From Akanthomyces muscarius (taxonomy: Eukaryota > Ascomycota > Sordariomycetes > Hypocreales > Cordycipitaceae), in contig NC_079245.1 of the NCBI RefSeq assembly GCF_028009165.1, positions 310,001 to 374,000 of the forward strand: DNA of 64,000 bases, in the 5' to 3' direction. Each line of letters starts with the position of its first letter. The first letter of the stretch is position 1. The notes under the pieces are model-generated. The model saw only the letters and a list, made by a program, of their open reading frames with translations, searched no databases and was not told where the DNA came from. The position numbers and the translations under genes are program-made. Positions 16,220 through 27,143 of the stretch are shown here, piece after piece.

Positions 16220-17647
16220 ATGGACGAATCGGCCCTGGAGCCGAGCCCGGCGCAGGAGATTTCATTCTTGTCGCCCGAGTCCTTCTCCACCCTTGACGAA
16301 TACTCGAAGAATCCGCGGTTCATTGAGCTGCAGGAAGAATTACGCGGGGTATTATTTGCGCGGGCATCAGGCGAAAATACAAACATCCGCACGACGCCCG
16401 ATCAAGATGCTGCTGACACGGACGACAACGAGCAGCCGGAGCCGAAGCGCGGCTTCGACTTCACCCGCGTGAGCATACCGAAAATACAGCTGATAAAGTA
16501 TCTCAAAAATTGGATCATAGAATGCGCTCCCTACCTTGACAAGTTTGACCATGCGAGACACTTTGCGATTCGGGTGCCGGTAATCGCAGAAAGCTCGCCG
16601 GCCCTCTTCTACGCCGTTCTCGCCTTCTCAGCCCGACAGATGGAGCGCAAGACGGGATCCGACAAAAATTACGACAGCTTGGAGCTCTATCAGGAATCCA
16701 TCCGCCTTCTCGCGCCAGGCATGCAGGCCAAAGACTCCAACATGCTGGTGACGGCGTGCATACTGGCCGTCATGGAGCTAATGTCGGGCAGTCCAAGGAA
16801 CTGGCGGCGCCACATTGAGGGATGCGCGACGCTGTTTGACCTCTTCCAGGTCAACGGATTTTCCGGCGGCGTCTTGCAGGCGGTATTCTGGTGCTATGCG
16901 CGGATGGAGGTCTGCGGCGCGATTATTTCTGGCGGCGCGGAGAGCACTGTGCTCGCGCTGCGAAACTGGGCGCCGCCACTCCCTGGACACGCTACCACGA
17001 ATGCCGATGCGGATGTTTTTGTGCGCAACGCATTTTATCAGAGCAGCTTGGAGAATGGCGACATGCACGCCAACTGGGCCGTGTATCTCTGCGCCAAAGC
17101 CTGCGACTTGCTGTACAGGCACACACGGGCAACAGAGCTGCAAGAGCCGGACCAGCAGGACGTCCGGCCATTCGCGAGCCAGTGGAAAGCTCTGTGGGAA
17201 GAGCTTCAGTTCTGGTTCAAGACTCGGGAGGACGTCTCGCTGCCAACCTTGGTATCAGAAGATAATGGCCAAACATTTCCCACTATTCTCTTTGCGCATT
17301 GGCCGGCAATATCGTCCAACCAAGTGTATCATGCTACATGTCTCATCATGCTGGATATGCGCCCTCGGCAAGAATTCTTGCCTTCGCCAGAGGGCTCAGC
17401 AGTGTGGCATGCTCGGCGTGTGTGCGGCATCTCCCTGACAAACCCGCATCGGGCCAGCCTCATCAATGCCATTCAGCCGCTGTATCTAGCAGGCAGACTC
17501 CTTACACATACCGCAGAGCATATTGCTGTAGGAAAACTGTTCAAGATTATTGAAGAGACGACGGGATGGGGAGCGCTCTGGAGGTTGCGCGATCTAGAAA
17601 TTGTTTGGGGATATATGCCGGGGGAAATAATGGCTGCGATGCTGTGA
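16220..17647 (+). CDS. Fungal-specific regulator-like protein without zinc cluster
   Basis: Single-exon protein of 475 aa. The middle and C-terminus resemble the fungal_trans_2-type regulatory domain: SSPALFYAVLAFSARQMER at about 135, then ACILAVMELMSGSPRNWRRH, VFWCYARMEVCGAIISGG and LFAHWPAISSNQVYHATC. The usual N-terminal Cys6 zinc cluster is absent. The protein begins MDESALEPSPAQE and I found no upstream exon coding for one in the 479-bp divergent promoter. It could be a co-regulator, a regulator with another way of binding DNA, or a gene that lost its DNA-binding exon. Position between the MFS gene and the NRPS relic suggests it once controlled that cluster (inference). Confidence 0.75.
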   Translation: MDESALEPSPAQEISFLSPESFSTLDEYSKNPRFIELQEELRGVLFARASGENTNIRTTPDQDAADTDDNEQPEPKRGFDFTRVSIPKIQLIKYLKNWIIECAPYLDKFDHARHFAIRVPVIAESSPALFYAVLAFSARQMERKTGSDKNYDSLELYQESIRLLAPGMQAKDSNMLVTACILAVMELMSGSPRNWRRHIEGCATLFDLFQVNGFSGGVLQAVFWCYARMEVCGAIISGGAESTVLALRNWAPPLPGHATTNADADVFVRNAFYQSSLENGDMHANWAVYLCAKACDLLYRHTRATELQEPDQQDVRPFASQWKALWEELQFWFKTREDVSLPTLVSEDNGQTFPTILFAHWPAISSNQVYHATCLIMLDMRPRQEFLPSPEGSAVWHARRVCGISLTNPHRASLINAIQPLYLAGRLLTHTAEHIAVGKLFKIIEETTGWGALWRLRDLEIVWGYMPGEIMAAML

Positions 17648-18141
17648 TCATTAATGCGCCGATGAATCGCGCATCGAAAATTTGCCAGCAAGCAACATGC
17701 ATCCATGGATTTTATGTGATTCCGCCTGGGTGCTTAGAAACGCAGAATGATCCCTCCCGAGCGAGAGTATGCTGAGGGCCGGTTTGAGCCTGCTGGACTT
17801 GATACAGAAAAAAGAGTTCTGAGGTGAGCATAATCTGCACGATCTGGGTTGCAGACTATAAATTATATCTAAATAGGACTAATCAATTTATTCAAAGAAA
17901 GCTGCCGGGCTGCGAGTTATGTAAGCCGTAAGGAACCGGGTAGGAAAGGAGGCACAGGTACATCCTGTCACAGAAGCCCATGATATTCTTTCTCAGGGCT
18001 GCGGCTTCGTGGAATCAGTGCCGCAACCTTGAATCGCTCAGAAATTGTTTCTCAGCGTACAAAATCTGTCAAGATGACCAGATTAATTTGAGAGGTGCGG
18101 AAGATCAAGGCCGGGGATGAACGACAGCTACGCCCCTAGCT
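17648..18141. other. Spacer before the NRPS relic
   Basis: AT-rich with stops in all frames. No A- or T-domain motif could be read, so the 5' part of the ancestral synthetase appears to be lost here rather than merely frameshifted. Confidence 0.4.
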
Positions 18142-20159
18142 ATGCTACCATTTTGCTTACTGGGTGACCAGGGCGCTAGCAAGGTGATTAACGAGGTGGC
18201 TGAGCGACTCTGTGTCAATCTCTCTAAAATTGAAGATGCATACCCGTGTACTGCGCCTCAAGAAAGTCTGATCACTCAGACAGTCGCCGACTCTTCTGCC
18301 TCTGTGGCGCAGAGCACATACGAACTGCCTCGACACTGCGCAGTGGGCAAACTTCAGGATGCATGGAGAAGTTGTCAACGCGAATCCGATTTTGCGAACG
18401 CACATCGTCCAAACAGACACGGGAGCCGTTCAGGCTGTTCTTGGTGGCCAGCCCGAGCTGTTACATGGGAGTGACTTGAAGACATATCTGGATCTGGACC
18501 GGGCACGTGGCATGTGCTTGTACGGATCACTGCTGCGGATCGCGTTCAACACTGAGACGGACAAAGAGGATAAAACAAGCGCGAGATGCTACCTGGTGAT
18601 TAGCATTCACCAGACGCTTCATGATGAGTGGCCGGAAGCGCTGATAAGGCATCCACATCGCATCCTCACCAAAGTTTTGGTATGAGATACGATTTGTAGA
18701 AAGGCTCCTTCGAGAATTTTGGCCTACATATATGGTCCCGACTGTGTATTTTCCCATTCGGCAGCTTCCTCGAACCTTTTCAGGAAAGGTGAATCGTGCC
18801 CGACTGCAGCAGGCCGCCTCGCAATTACTTCCTCGCGACGGACTATCAAGCTTTACAGCGGCACGTGAAATTCGCGATACAACAACAGAAAGTGAAAAAT
18901 CATTGCAGTCCATCTGGACTCAAGTTCTCGGCATCAAGTGGTCGGCTTTTAGTGCTGAGGATGGCTTTCTTGCGCTGGGCGGCGACTCGATTTCCGCCAT
19001 AAGAGTAGCAACCCTAGCTGCATTGCAGGGCCTGCACATTTCTGTACCAAAGCTATTTCAGCACGAATCTCTTAAAAACTTGGCAGCGAAGATCAGTTCG
19101 CATACTTCTCTTCAAAGCATCATTTGGGAAGAAGAAATCGCAGTTCCTCCCCAAATACGGGCACCCGCCGCCCTCGTTGAGAGCCGGTAGAGGTACTCCT
19201 TCCTGGTGCCACAGGCCGTCTTGGCGGGGAGATTCTGAGCCGACCTATTAAATGCACCTCGATCCGTGTGATACACTGCGTCGCTGTCAGAAGTCTGGAG
19301 AAACTGTCACCACACGAAAAAAATGGTCATTTATCAGGGAGACCTCTCGAAGCCACGGCTAGGCATGTCGGAAGATGAGGAAGCAGCTGTGTTCCAGCGC
19401 TGTCAGGCCATGAGATACTGCGGCGCAATTGTGTCGTTTGTGCAAAACTACGAAAGGATGAGTTTCGTCAATGTCGAGTCGACAAAATACCTCGCTGCTT
19501 TAGCGCTGCAGAGCTACATACCATTCCACTACATATCGACTGCAGGCGTCGGGCAGAAGGAGGGGCATGCTGCAATTGAGAAAGTGTCGCCTGTATGGAA
19601 CGAACCACCCATGGATGGCGCTGACGGATATACGGCAACAAAATGGGTGAGCGAGGTGTTCCTCGAGAAGATCAACTCGCTCTTCGGGCTTGAAGTTACC
19701 ATACACCGCCCATCTAACATCATCTGCGACGGAGGCCCGGAGACAGACATCATCAACAATTTGCTGGAATATTCACGCCGCATGAGGGCCGTTCCACAGC
19801 TGGAGAGCTGGGAGGGACATTTCGACTTTGTTCAGGGCCAAATCGCGGCGTCCAATATAGTCGAGTCTCTGATGACTAGCATGGCCAGAAGTGCACAAGA
19901 TGGCCCTAGAAATCGCCAGAGTGTGCAGCACATCCATGAATCTGGTGAAACAGTCATCCCGATCAACGGCCTCAGTGCATATCTGGCAAAAGACGAGGGC
20001 GCGCCTTTCAAGATTATTGCCCTGCATGAGTAGGCTAGCAGAGCTATACAAGAAGGCATGGCAAGTATTGTGGGCGATTTTCTCTGTGACATGCAAGAGA
20101 CTGGGGAGAGAATGATACTGCGTCTGATTAAGACTAGCCGGTGGCCGATGACGAGGTGA
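18142..20159 (+). pseudogene. NRPS relic: partial C, end of A, T and thioester-reductase domains
   Basis: Debris of a non-ribosomal peptide synthetase ending in a reductase. Starting at 18142, one frame has the N-terminal condensation-domain motif IEDAYPCTAPQESLI. A frame change near 18350 leads to NANPILRTHIVQTDTG. The C-domain HHxxxDG motif reads as HQTLHDE, so it is not functional. Nearly the whole adenylation domain is missing. Only its last motif remains (YMVPTVYFPIRQL, FSGKVNRARL). An intact-looking carrier motif follows (LGGDSISAIRVA, about 18980). The reductase domain starts with GATGRLGGEIL at about 19215, shifts frame at a run of seven A (19317-19323), then reads on with FHYISTAGV and the YxxxK motif (YTATKW). 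A TAG at 20031-20033 interrupts it, but protein-like sequence continues to a TGA at 20157-20159. The product of the ancestral enzyme cannot be told. Confidence 0.82.
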
Positions 20160-20733
20160 GAGATTGGCGCCGGTCGCCACCCGGCCCCAGACGTTGTTTT
20201 GCTGCATCAAACTATAGAAAAGAAATAAGATTATACCCATTCTTATCCATCGTGATCCATTGTAGTGGAAATCGTCGTGGGGGAACTCAATGCAAGTCCG
20301 CGACCGAGGCCAGACCATCTAGCGGAGCTCGGCCAGGTCCGCCTACCATCATTCCAACAATGGCGAATCTTTGCACTCTTCAGTAAGATTGACCACAAGA
20401 GCTGGAAATTTGCGTAAAAGGAATCAAAGCTCTCGCAAGCTTGGACGCATGTCATTGGCTGGGCAAGTGGTCCAAAGTGGCGAATATGTCATGGGCAGTA
20501 TCACTAGAGCGGGTGAGTTGCAAAACTCGCCCGCGGCGTCCGTGAGACGGCACATCGCTTGCTAAATCGGTCTTAAGGCGTTATACATGGCCTTAGACCA
20601 CGTAAGGGCCAGATCGACTTGCCTTAAATCCTTTATAGCCTACTTCCTACTATATATAGTCTCGATTTTCCCTTGCGAACTACTCGCTCTGTAGATAAAG
20701 GCATGCCCTGTTGCCCGCAGATCCATATGCGCC
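20160..20733. other. Spacer with the arylsulfotransferase promoter
   Basis: No gene seen. It carries the TATA box listed below and the 3' flank of the NRPS relic. Confidence 0.45.
20651..20658 (+). promoter_or_regulatory. TATA box of the arylsulfotransferase-like gene
   Basis: TATATATA lies 76 bp before the ATG at 20734, a typical fungal position. Confidence 0.55.
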
Positions 20734-22410
20734 ATGAAGTTATCACCAGTGTCCCTGCTCTTGAGTGGTCTTGCATTTGCAGGTGCAGACTTTACGTACA
20801 AGAGCCGGCCTGATCTAGCTCCACCAAAACTAAACATCACTATTCCCTGCCCCGGATCAAGCTGCAGCGACGGGTACATCTTCATCTCTCCATTTACAGG
20901 AGAAAGCCCTGCGCCAAAATCGCTCCAGGAGAAGCCGATCCAGCCTGGCAACTACATTCTGACTAGCTCTGGTGATCTCGTATGGTCTGGATTTGGATAT
21001 TATAGCGGCTGGAATGCCAATTTCCAAAAGGGGACGTACAATGGAAATGACGTCTTGTTTGCCTTTGAAGGCTTGCACGATGGCCCCCACGCCCATGGAC
21101 TGGGCCACCACACCATTCTAGACAATCACTACGAAACGGTGCGGGAGCTCCGCGCTGGCCGCCACTACATCAGCGACAAGCATGAGTTCATCATCAATGA
21201 CGATGGAAAGTCCGCTCTGATCCAGATTTGGCAGCCAGTGCCCCGGAACCTCTCTGCATATGGTGGTGGCAATGACCATGTTTGGATTGTCGACGCAATT
21301 TTCCAAGGTCCGCATATTCAAAGCACTCCCAAACTCAATGCTAATATTTTTTTTTATTTTTTTCAGATCTGGATATCGAGACAGGAAAAGTCCTCTTTGA
21401 ATGGCATAGCCTAGACCATGTTTCGCCAAAAGGTTAGACCCAATGGCCATTCATCGCTGCCTTGCACTAACATGTGGGTAGATGCAATCCTTCCGCTATT
21501 GGAAGGGCAAGCCGGTAACGGAGTAAATAGCTCCGTCGCCTGGGACTATTTCCACATCAATTCCATCGAAAAGGGCGCAGATGGCCATTATTTACTGTCT
21601 GGGAGACATGTATCTACCGTCTACAAGATCAACAGCACAGATGGAAGCATCATATGGCAGCTTGGCGGCAACCACAGTGACTTTGAGCTTGGCAACGACG
21701 TCGAGTTCGGGTATCAACACCACGCTCGCTACATGCCCGGCACAAACGAGACTTTCACCCATCTCTCCCTGTTCGACAATTCTTTTTACGGGTCCGAAGC
21801 CACGGGCAATGGATCCAACATCACGACGTACCCGTACTCGCGCGGCAAATACATCACCATCGATCACGAGGCCAAGAAGGCGAGCCTCGTGCAGGCGTTC
21901 CATCCGCCCAGCAATGCTATTCTTACCACATCACAGGGCTCGCTGCAGACACTGGCCAACGGAAACGTGTTTATTAACTGGGGCTCAGAGGGCCAGATTA
22001 CAGAGTATCTGCCCAACGGCACCATTACTTTCCACGCCCATCTCGACAGTGGCGAGCTAACCGAGCACGTGCAGAGCTACCGGGGCTTTCGCTACCACTG
22101 GACGGGCTTCTCGCCAGAGACACCGGCACTCATCGCTGAAAGAACCGGAAACCAGGTGCAGCTGCACGTGAGCTGGAATGGCGACACCCGAGCAAAGCAC
22201 TGGCGCTTCTTGTGGGATGTGCAAAGTGCAAACAGCAAAGGGCTGCGCGAGAACCAGCACGTTGCGGAGAAAACTGGTTTTGAAACAGGTCTGAGCATCA
22301 CACTGGTATCAGAAAGCGATGCGGTCTCCAACATCCGAGCCATCGCCTTGGACGCTGACGGTCGGGAAATTGGAAGCTCGGAGACAGTGGCTCTGATCGC
22401 TGCACCTTGA
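20734..22410 (+). CDS. Secreted arylsulfotransferase-like protein (ASST family)
   Basis: Exons 20734-21307, 21367-21432 and 21482-22410 encode 522 aa. The N-terminus MKLSPVSLLLSGLAFAGA is a signal peptide. The body fits the fungal arylsulfotransferase (Arylsulfotran_2-like) beta-propeller: GPHAHGLGHHTILDN, IWQPVPRNLS, DLDIETGKVLFEWHSLDHV, then WDYFHINSIEKGADGHYLLS, IIWQLGGNHSDFEL, FGYQHHARY and SLFDNS. The conserved His residues in the HINS and QHHAR segments match those expected near the active site of the family. N-glycosylation sites are plentiful. Bacterial relatives move sulphate between phenols. The substrate of the fungal proteins is unknown. Its splice sites and frame are clean, in contrast to the wrecked NRPS gene just upstream. 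It ends 51 bp from the convergent regulator. Confidence 0.88.
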
Positions 22411-22461
22411 AAGAGATGGCATGAAGGACGCCAAGTTGGATATGCACTGTATTTAATCTGA

Positions 22462-24730
22462 TCAGGTAAATATTTGATTGTACCAAGCATCAAAGTCGAA
22501 AGCAAACTGCTCCGGCCCCAGGGAGATATCGTTGTAGAGCATCCAATTCGACGATAATCCGTCGGACTTGAGATCAGCCTCTGTAGCTTCCACAGAGACA
22601 ACCTGGGACATGAGTCGGTGATCGCGGATGATGTTGTCCGCGAGATGTACACGCTCGCGCCCAGGGGTGAGCTGCTCAGACACAGCGAGATCATCGTGCG
22701 CTTCCAGAAAAGCATGTATGAGCCTACCACACTTTATCGCCATCATATCACAGCGCCGCTTCTCCAAGCGCTCCGACGCATCTCTCAGGATAGTAAGATA
22801 TCCATCGTGCTTGGAATCAGGGCCCGTCTGGCCGTAGAGCAGCTCCAGTCCGAGAACGACGGTGGCAGTAGTGCAGAAGGCAGACTGTGTCCAGACAGAG
22901 GGCGTTTCCTCGGATGTTGAAGTTGCATTCCCATGCTCGAGAAGGATAGTCACCGCCGCGGAAAGGCAGGTCTGCTTTACGTCGGGGAGCGCCGACGTCC
23001 TAAATGCCTGTAGAAGAAACGGGCGATGCAGCATGACAACCTTGTCGGCAACAGAGATGGCTAGCGTTCGACGAGCGGTCGGCAGCCAAACAATATCTGA
23101 ATCACTTGAATCGTTGCTCTCTCGAAGTAATTGTTTTGGGAAGGAGGATATGAGAGCTTTCATGCGCCGTCCCATCTCTGACACACGACAGTATACGCGC
23201 TGACGGTCGGTTCCACTGGCCAGAAAATCATCAAGCACTTGTGGCATCAACAAGCATTCTTGAGATATGCAGCGTGTATAAGTACACAAAGTGATGATAT
23301 CTTCGGCCAGCTCTAGCATATCATCATTGCAATTAATCGGGATCGGGGTTGTAAAGTGCTTTCGACTAATCACTTAGGTCCTGTCAGTCGCGGTCGCGTA
23401 GCTCAATGCAGTCTACTCACAGTAACTTTCTGTAAACGGGATGGCGAAATAATCCTGAACAACCAGCTGCCACCATAGCCTCTTTCCATTCTCAAACTCG
23501 ATTGGCTCGTGTGGAGTGACGATTGACTGTTGATCGTCCGCTTCACCACTCTTGATGCGGTGTAGCCCCATGGCCTGAGCGAGTCCGACCGCTGAAGCAA
23601 GCAAGTTTGTGATGGAATCGCTGAAACCGATGTTATGCGCATATCTCGTAGATATGGCAATAGCCTGAATCGAGTACACTATGTCTATCAATTGGTATCC
23701 CCGCATTTTATCTTCACCTGCTCAACGTACTGGAGGGATCGGACATAAAGTCTTCTGTGTACAATGTTCTTAGAAGCTCTTTGAACTGCTTGGCAATTAC
23801 GTTTTCGTTGAAATCTGGGGGTTCGGAGATTAAGCAACTGATTGATCGTATACGAGCTCTGGTACTCACCTATGTTCACCCGGCGGCGGTGCGTACGGCT
23901 ATTCACGAGTGTCCACAACGTCGACTAGAAAGCATTAGCATGGCGGGCTACGTCCTGCGACAGCACTAACACTGATGATGGACAAATAGAGTGCCAACCA
24001 CATTCGGTGGGTGACTTGGCCGGTACCCCAAAAGATGCTGCACTGATTGAGAAATGTAGTCGCGTGCAGCGCGTTGTGATGCCACCACAAGTGCTCGATG
24101 TGGAATTCGACCACTTTGCGAGCGTTGGCAGTGGTCAAGTAGAGTGCAGGATCTACATACACAGAAGTCCACTGTATCATTGGACTAGTCATGTCGCAGT
24201 TTATCGACGCGAGCTCGGCGTACCCTCGATGCTGTGCACAGCGGCACCCGCTGCGATGAGGGTAGCACGACGTGCTCTGGCGCGACCAAACCAGCGATTC
24301 CAAGGTCCGCACAGCCAGTGAAGCGTCTGGGGGAGCTTCTTTCAACGCCGCCTCTTCAGTTTCCCCTGACGCATCCTGGACAGCTCCTTCGGCGACTTCA
24401 TAGAGACGCTTCTCGACCAAAGCTTGCGCCTCTTCTGTGCTGCCATCGTCGGCCAAAATCCTCCGAAGCCGGCGCAAAAACGTAGCCTCGTCTCCAGTGC
24501 GGACATTCCGTGCTGCTACTTTTGTAGTCAAGACATCTTCGCGTGAGCATGTCTTTTTTAGTCGGCGGCATCTGGAGCACGGCACTGTCTTGTCACAGCG
24601 GACCTTGCGACGGGTGCACTCTGGCCGAGATTAGCGGCCGTCTCCGATGAATTGTACTCTTTCGAAGCATGTTACCTTGACAGGCCTTCGGCACGCGCTG
24701 GGAAACTCGCTGGCGCTGTCTCAAAACCAT
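22462..24730 (-). CDS. Zn(II)2Cys6 fungal transcription factor (671 aa, six exons)
   Basis: Regulator with zinc cluster and fungal_trans domain. Exons: 24676-24730, 23971-24620, 23870-23924, 23731-23814, 23417-23684 and 22462-23365. The cluster spans intron 1: Cys17 and 20 (KACQEC), Cys27 (KVRC), then Cys33, 36 and 43 (PCSRCRRLKKTC). The central domain reads HLWWHHNALH, then DFNENVIAKQFKELL, TEDFMSDPS, YSIQAIAISTRYAHN and GLAQAMGLHRI, followed by KRLWWQLVVQDYFA and HFTTPIPINCNDDML. Two introns (23925-23970 and 23685-23730) are only 46 nt. The acceptor of the latter could also be six bases further (exon start 23678). The donor of the last intron is fixed by frame (TGTGA/GTAGAC). It is convergent with the arylsulfotransferase-like gene, 51 bp apart. 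Confidence 0.87.
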
Positions 24731-25135
24731 ATTCAATAAAGTAATGGTAGACTACTATGTCCTTCGGTAAGATTGGGTGCTGCCTTGATCGACAATGTAA
24801 ATAAGATGAAGATGAAAGTGATTAGTTAGCGTGTCGGTCTTCCGTGAAGCCAGCGCGGCGATTCTAGTCGTCTGGAGTACGTTCGAATAGTGCGATCACA
24901 ACCTTCATGTTCCACGTAGAAAAAAAAAAGTTTATTTTAGAAAAGCTTAACCTCCCATGTTAGTTGTTTGAATCTTCTACACTTTTCTCAAACCTCGCCC
25001 ATCAAAATTCAAAGGATTTTGAGACGCTGAAGACCTCAATCATGCCTTGCAAAAAAAGCGGAGCGAACATTGTCCACCGACAGAATAGCAAGCATCAGCT
25101 TCAACTATTCACCAACAGCCAAAACAGCGGAAAGC
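24731..25135. other. Divergent promoter region
   Basis: Separates the 671-aa regulator from the antiporter. An in-frame ATG at 25070 could extend the antiporter by 22 residues. No other feature seen. Confidence 0.45.
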
Positions 25136-26908
25136 ATGTCGTCGACACGCTTGGCTTCCACTCCGTATCACGAACCTGAGATCGCAATCATTCTCATCCA
25201 ATCGTCTTTTCTCCTGCTGCTCAATGTCATCAATTTCTTGCTAGACAAGGCTGTCTACTGCGGCCTTTTGGGGCAGGTCTTCATTGGCGTTGCATGGGGT
25301 ACGCCGGGCGCCAACTGGCTAGGCACACATGCCGAGCAGATCATTGTTCAGTTCGGATACCTCGGGCTATTGCTGCTAGTCTATGAAGGTTAGTCTCCTT
25401 CTCGTTGCTGTGCATTGTCGCTAACGGAAACAGGCGGTCTGTCCACTTCACTGCCCGCTCTCAAGGCCAGCATCTCTCTGTCCCTTGGTGTGGCGGCAAC
25501 AGGAATCTGCCTGCCCATTGGTCTCTCCTTCATTCTTCAATACATCTTTGATGCCACGCCGTTGCAATGCTTTGCTGCTGGCGCTGCGCTATGCTCGACC
25601 AGTCTGGGGACTACCTTTACTGTGCTGAGCACGAGCGGCTTGGTACAGTCCAGGCTCGGTGTGGTTCTGTCAAGTGCTGCGATGATGGATGATGTGATTG
25701 GGCTCGTCATGGTCCAAATCATATCCAACCTCGGCCAGCACAGCTCTTCTTTCGACGCAATCGTTGTTGTACGGCCGCTGCTGGTCTCACTCGGATTTGC
25801 CGTGGTCGCGCCTGTCATCTGCATTCTTGGTGCTTTGCCAGCAACGAAATGGCTCAACGCGCGTCGAGAAAAATGCCCACGTGGGTATCTAAACAGATGG
25901 CTGCTGTCCCGCCATGCGCCATTCATACTTCACACCCTGGTCCTACTGGGCTATGTTACTGCTGCCAGCTATGCTGGCACATCCAATCTGTTCACAGCGT
26001 ACATAGCCGGGGCATCAATTAGTTGGTGGGATACGCAAGTCCCTCATGCCCAGTTCCCAGACGAGCAAGCATCCAACAATACTCCAAGCGCTGCAGCAGA
26101 CCCAATCAGTACAGATGGCTCACCAGTCGATGTGTCTGGTCTTGCCACATACGAAAGTATTTATTCTGTAGCAGTGAACCGAGTGCTAAGACCGTTTTTC
26201 TTCGTGAGTATACCCCGCGACCACAAGGCTCAAACACTTATTCACAGCCATTAGGCTTCCATCGGCTTTTCAATACCAATCACCGAGATGTTTGCAGGAG
26301 AGATCGTCTGGAAAGGACTGGTCTACACTGTATTGATGATGCTTGGGAAGCTCCTCTGTGGTGTCTGGCTCCTCCGGCTACCCGAGAAGCTGAAACGCCT
26401 GAAGGGAACCCCTTTCAAAAGGGATGGCAAGGAATTGTCTGTGGAAAAACGCAAAACACCAGCGAAAGCTGTCGCAGAGTCTGACACCTCAGCGACCGCT
26501 GCTACAGGCCGAGCCTCTCATGCAAGTGGTCACGACGGCTCGAATACTAGCCAAGCACTGTCGCGCTCCAACAAGATTAAACGAACGAACAAAAATGCAG
26601 CGCCATCGGGTGTCAAACCGCGGTCGATCTATCCAGCCTCCATCCTAGGCTGCGCCATGATGGCGCGCGGGGAGATTGGCTTTTTGATCTCGTCTATTGC
26701 CGAGAGCGAAGGTATATTTACAAATGGGTCTGACACGGGCTCCAACTCGAAATTATTTCTGTGCGTTACCTGGGCCATTGTGCTTTGTACTATTATAGGC
26801 CCATTGTCTGTCGGTTTGCTTGTTCAGAGAATCAAGAAGCTACAAAGGCATGTGGAGAAGGCCGGTGGTCAGGTACACGGCGGTGTCCTTGGTGCTTGGG
26901 GCATCTAA
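25136..26908 (+). CDS. Cation/proton antiporter (CPA2 / Na+/H+ exchanger type)
   Basis: Exons 25136-25388, 25434-26203 and 26255-26908 encode 558 aa. Membrane segments run through the protein: IILIQSSFLLLLNVINFLL at the start, GYLGLLLLVYEGGL (the LxxFxxG-like region), SLSLGVAATGICLPIGLSF, and the paired acidic motif MMDDVIGLVM at about 185, characteristic of CPA2 antiporters where the Asp pair carries the ions. ASILGCAMMARGEIGFLIS near residue 450 matches the conserved segment with a charged residue in the membrane. A hydrophilic, Ser/Lys-rich loop (about 385-440) lies before it. It exchanges Na+ or K+ for protons, at the plasma or an internal membrane (which of these cannot be told). An upstream in-frame ATG at 25070 is possible, but the start at 25136 gives a better-conserved N-terminus. 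Confidence 0.87.
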
Positions 26909-27143
26909 TGAATTTGCACCCGTCAGTGCAGAATGCCCTGGCGCCGGCTGTATACAAAGGCACTTTGAGGCGCCACGTAATTGCCTTCACGCCGTGTTTG
27001 ACAGGCGCTTTGAAGAGGTGACGGGGCCGAAGTTATTTGGCCATGGTTACACAGGGCGTCAGACGGGAGCTACTTAAAGCGAACGACAGCTCCAAGGCGG
27101 CGGCTCAAAACCAGACACCAACAGTTCATCAACGACTGCATAC

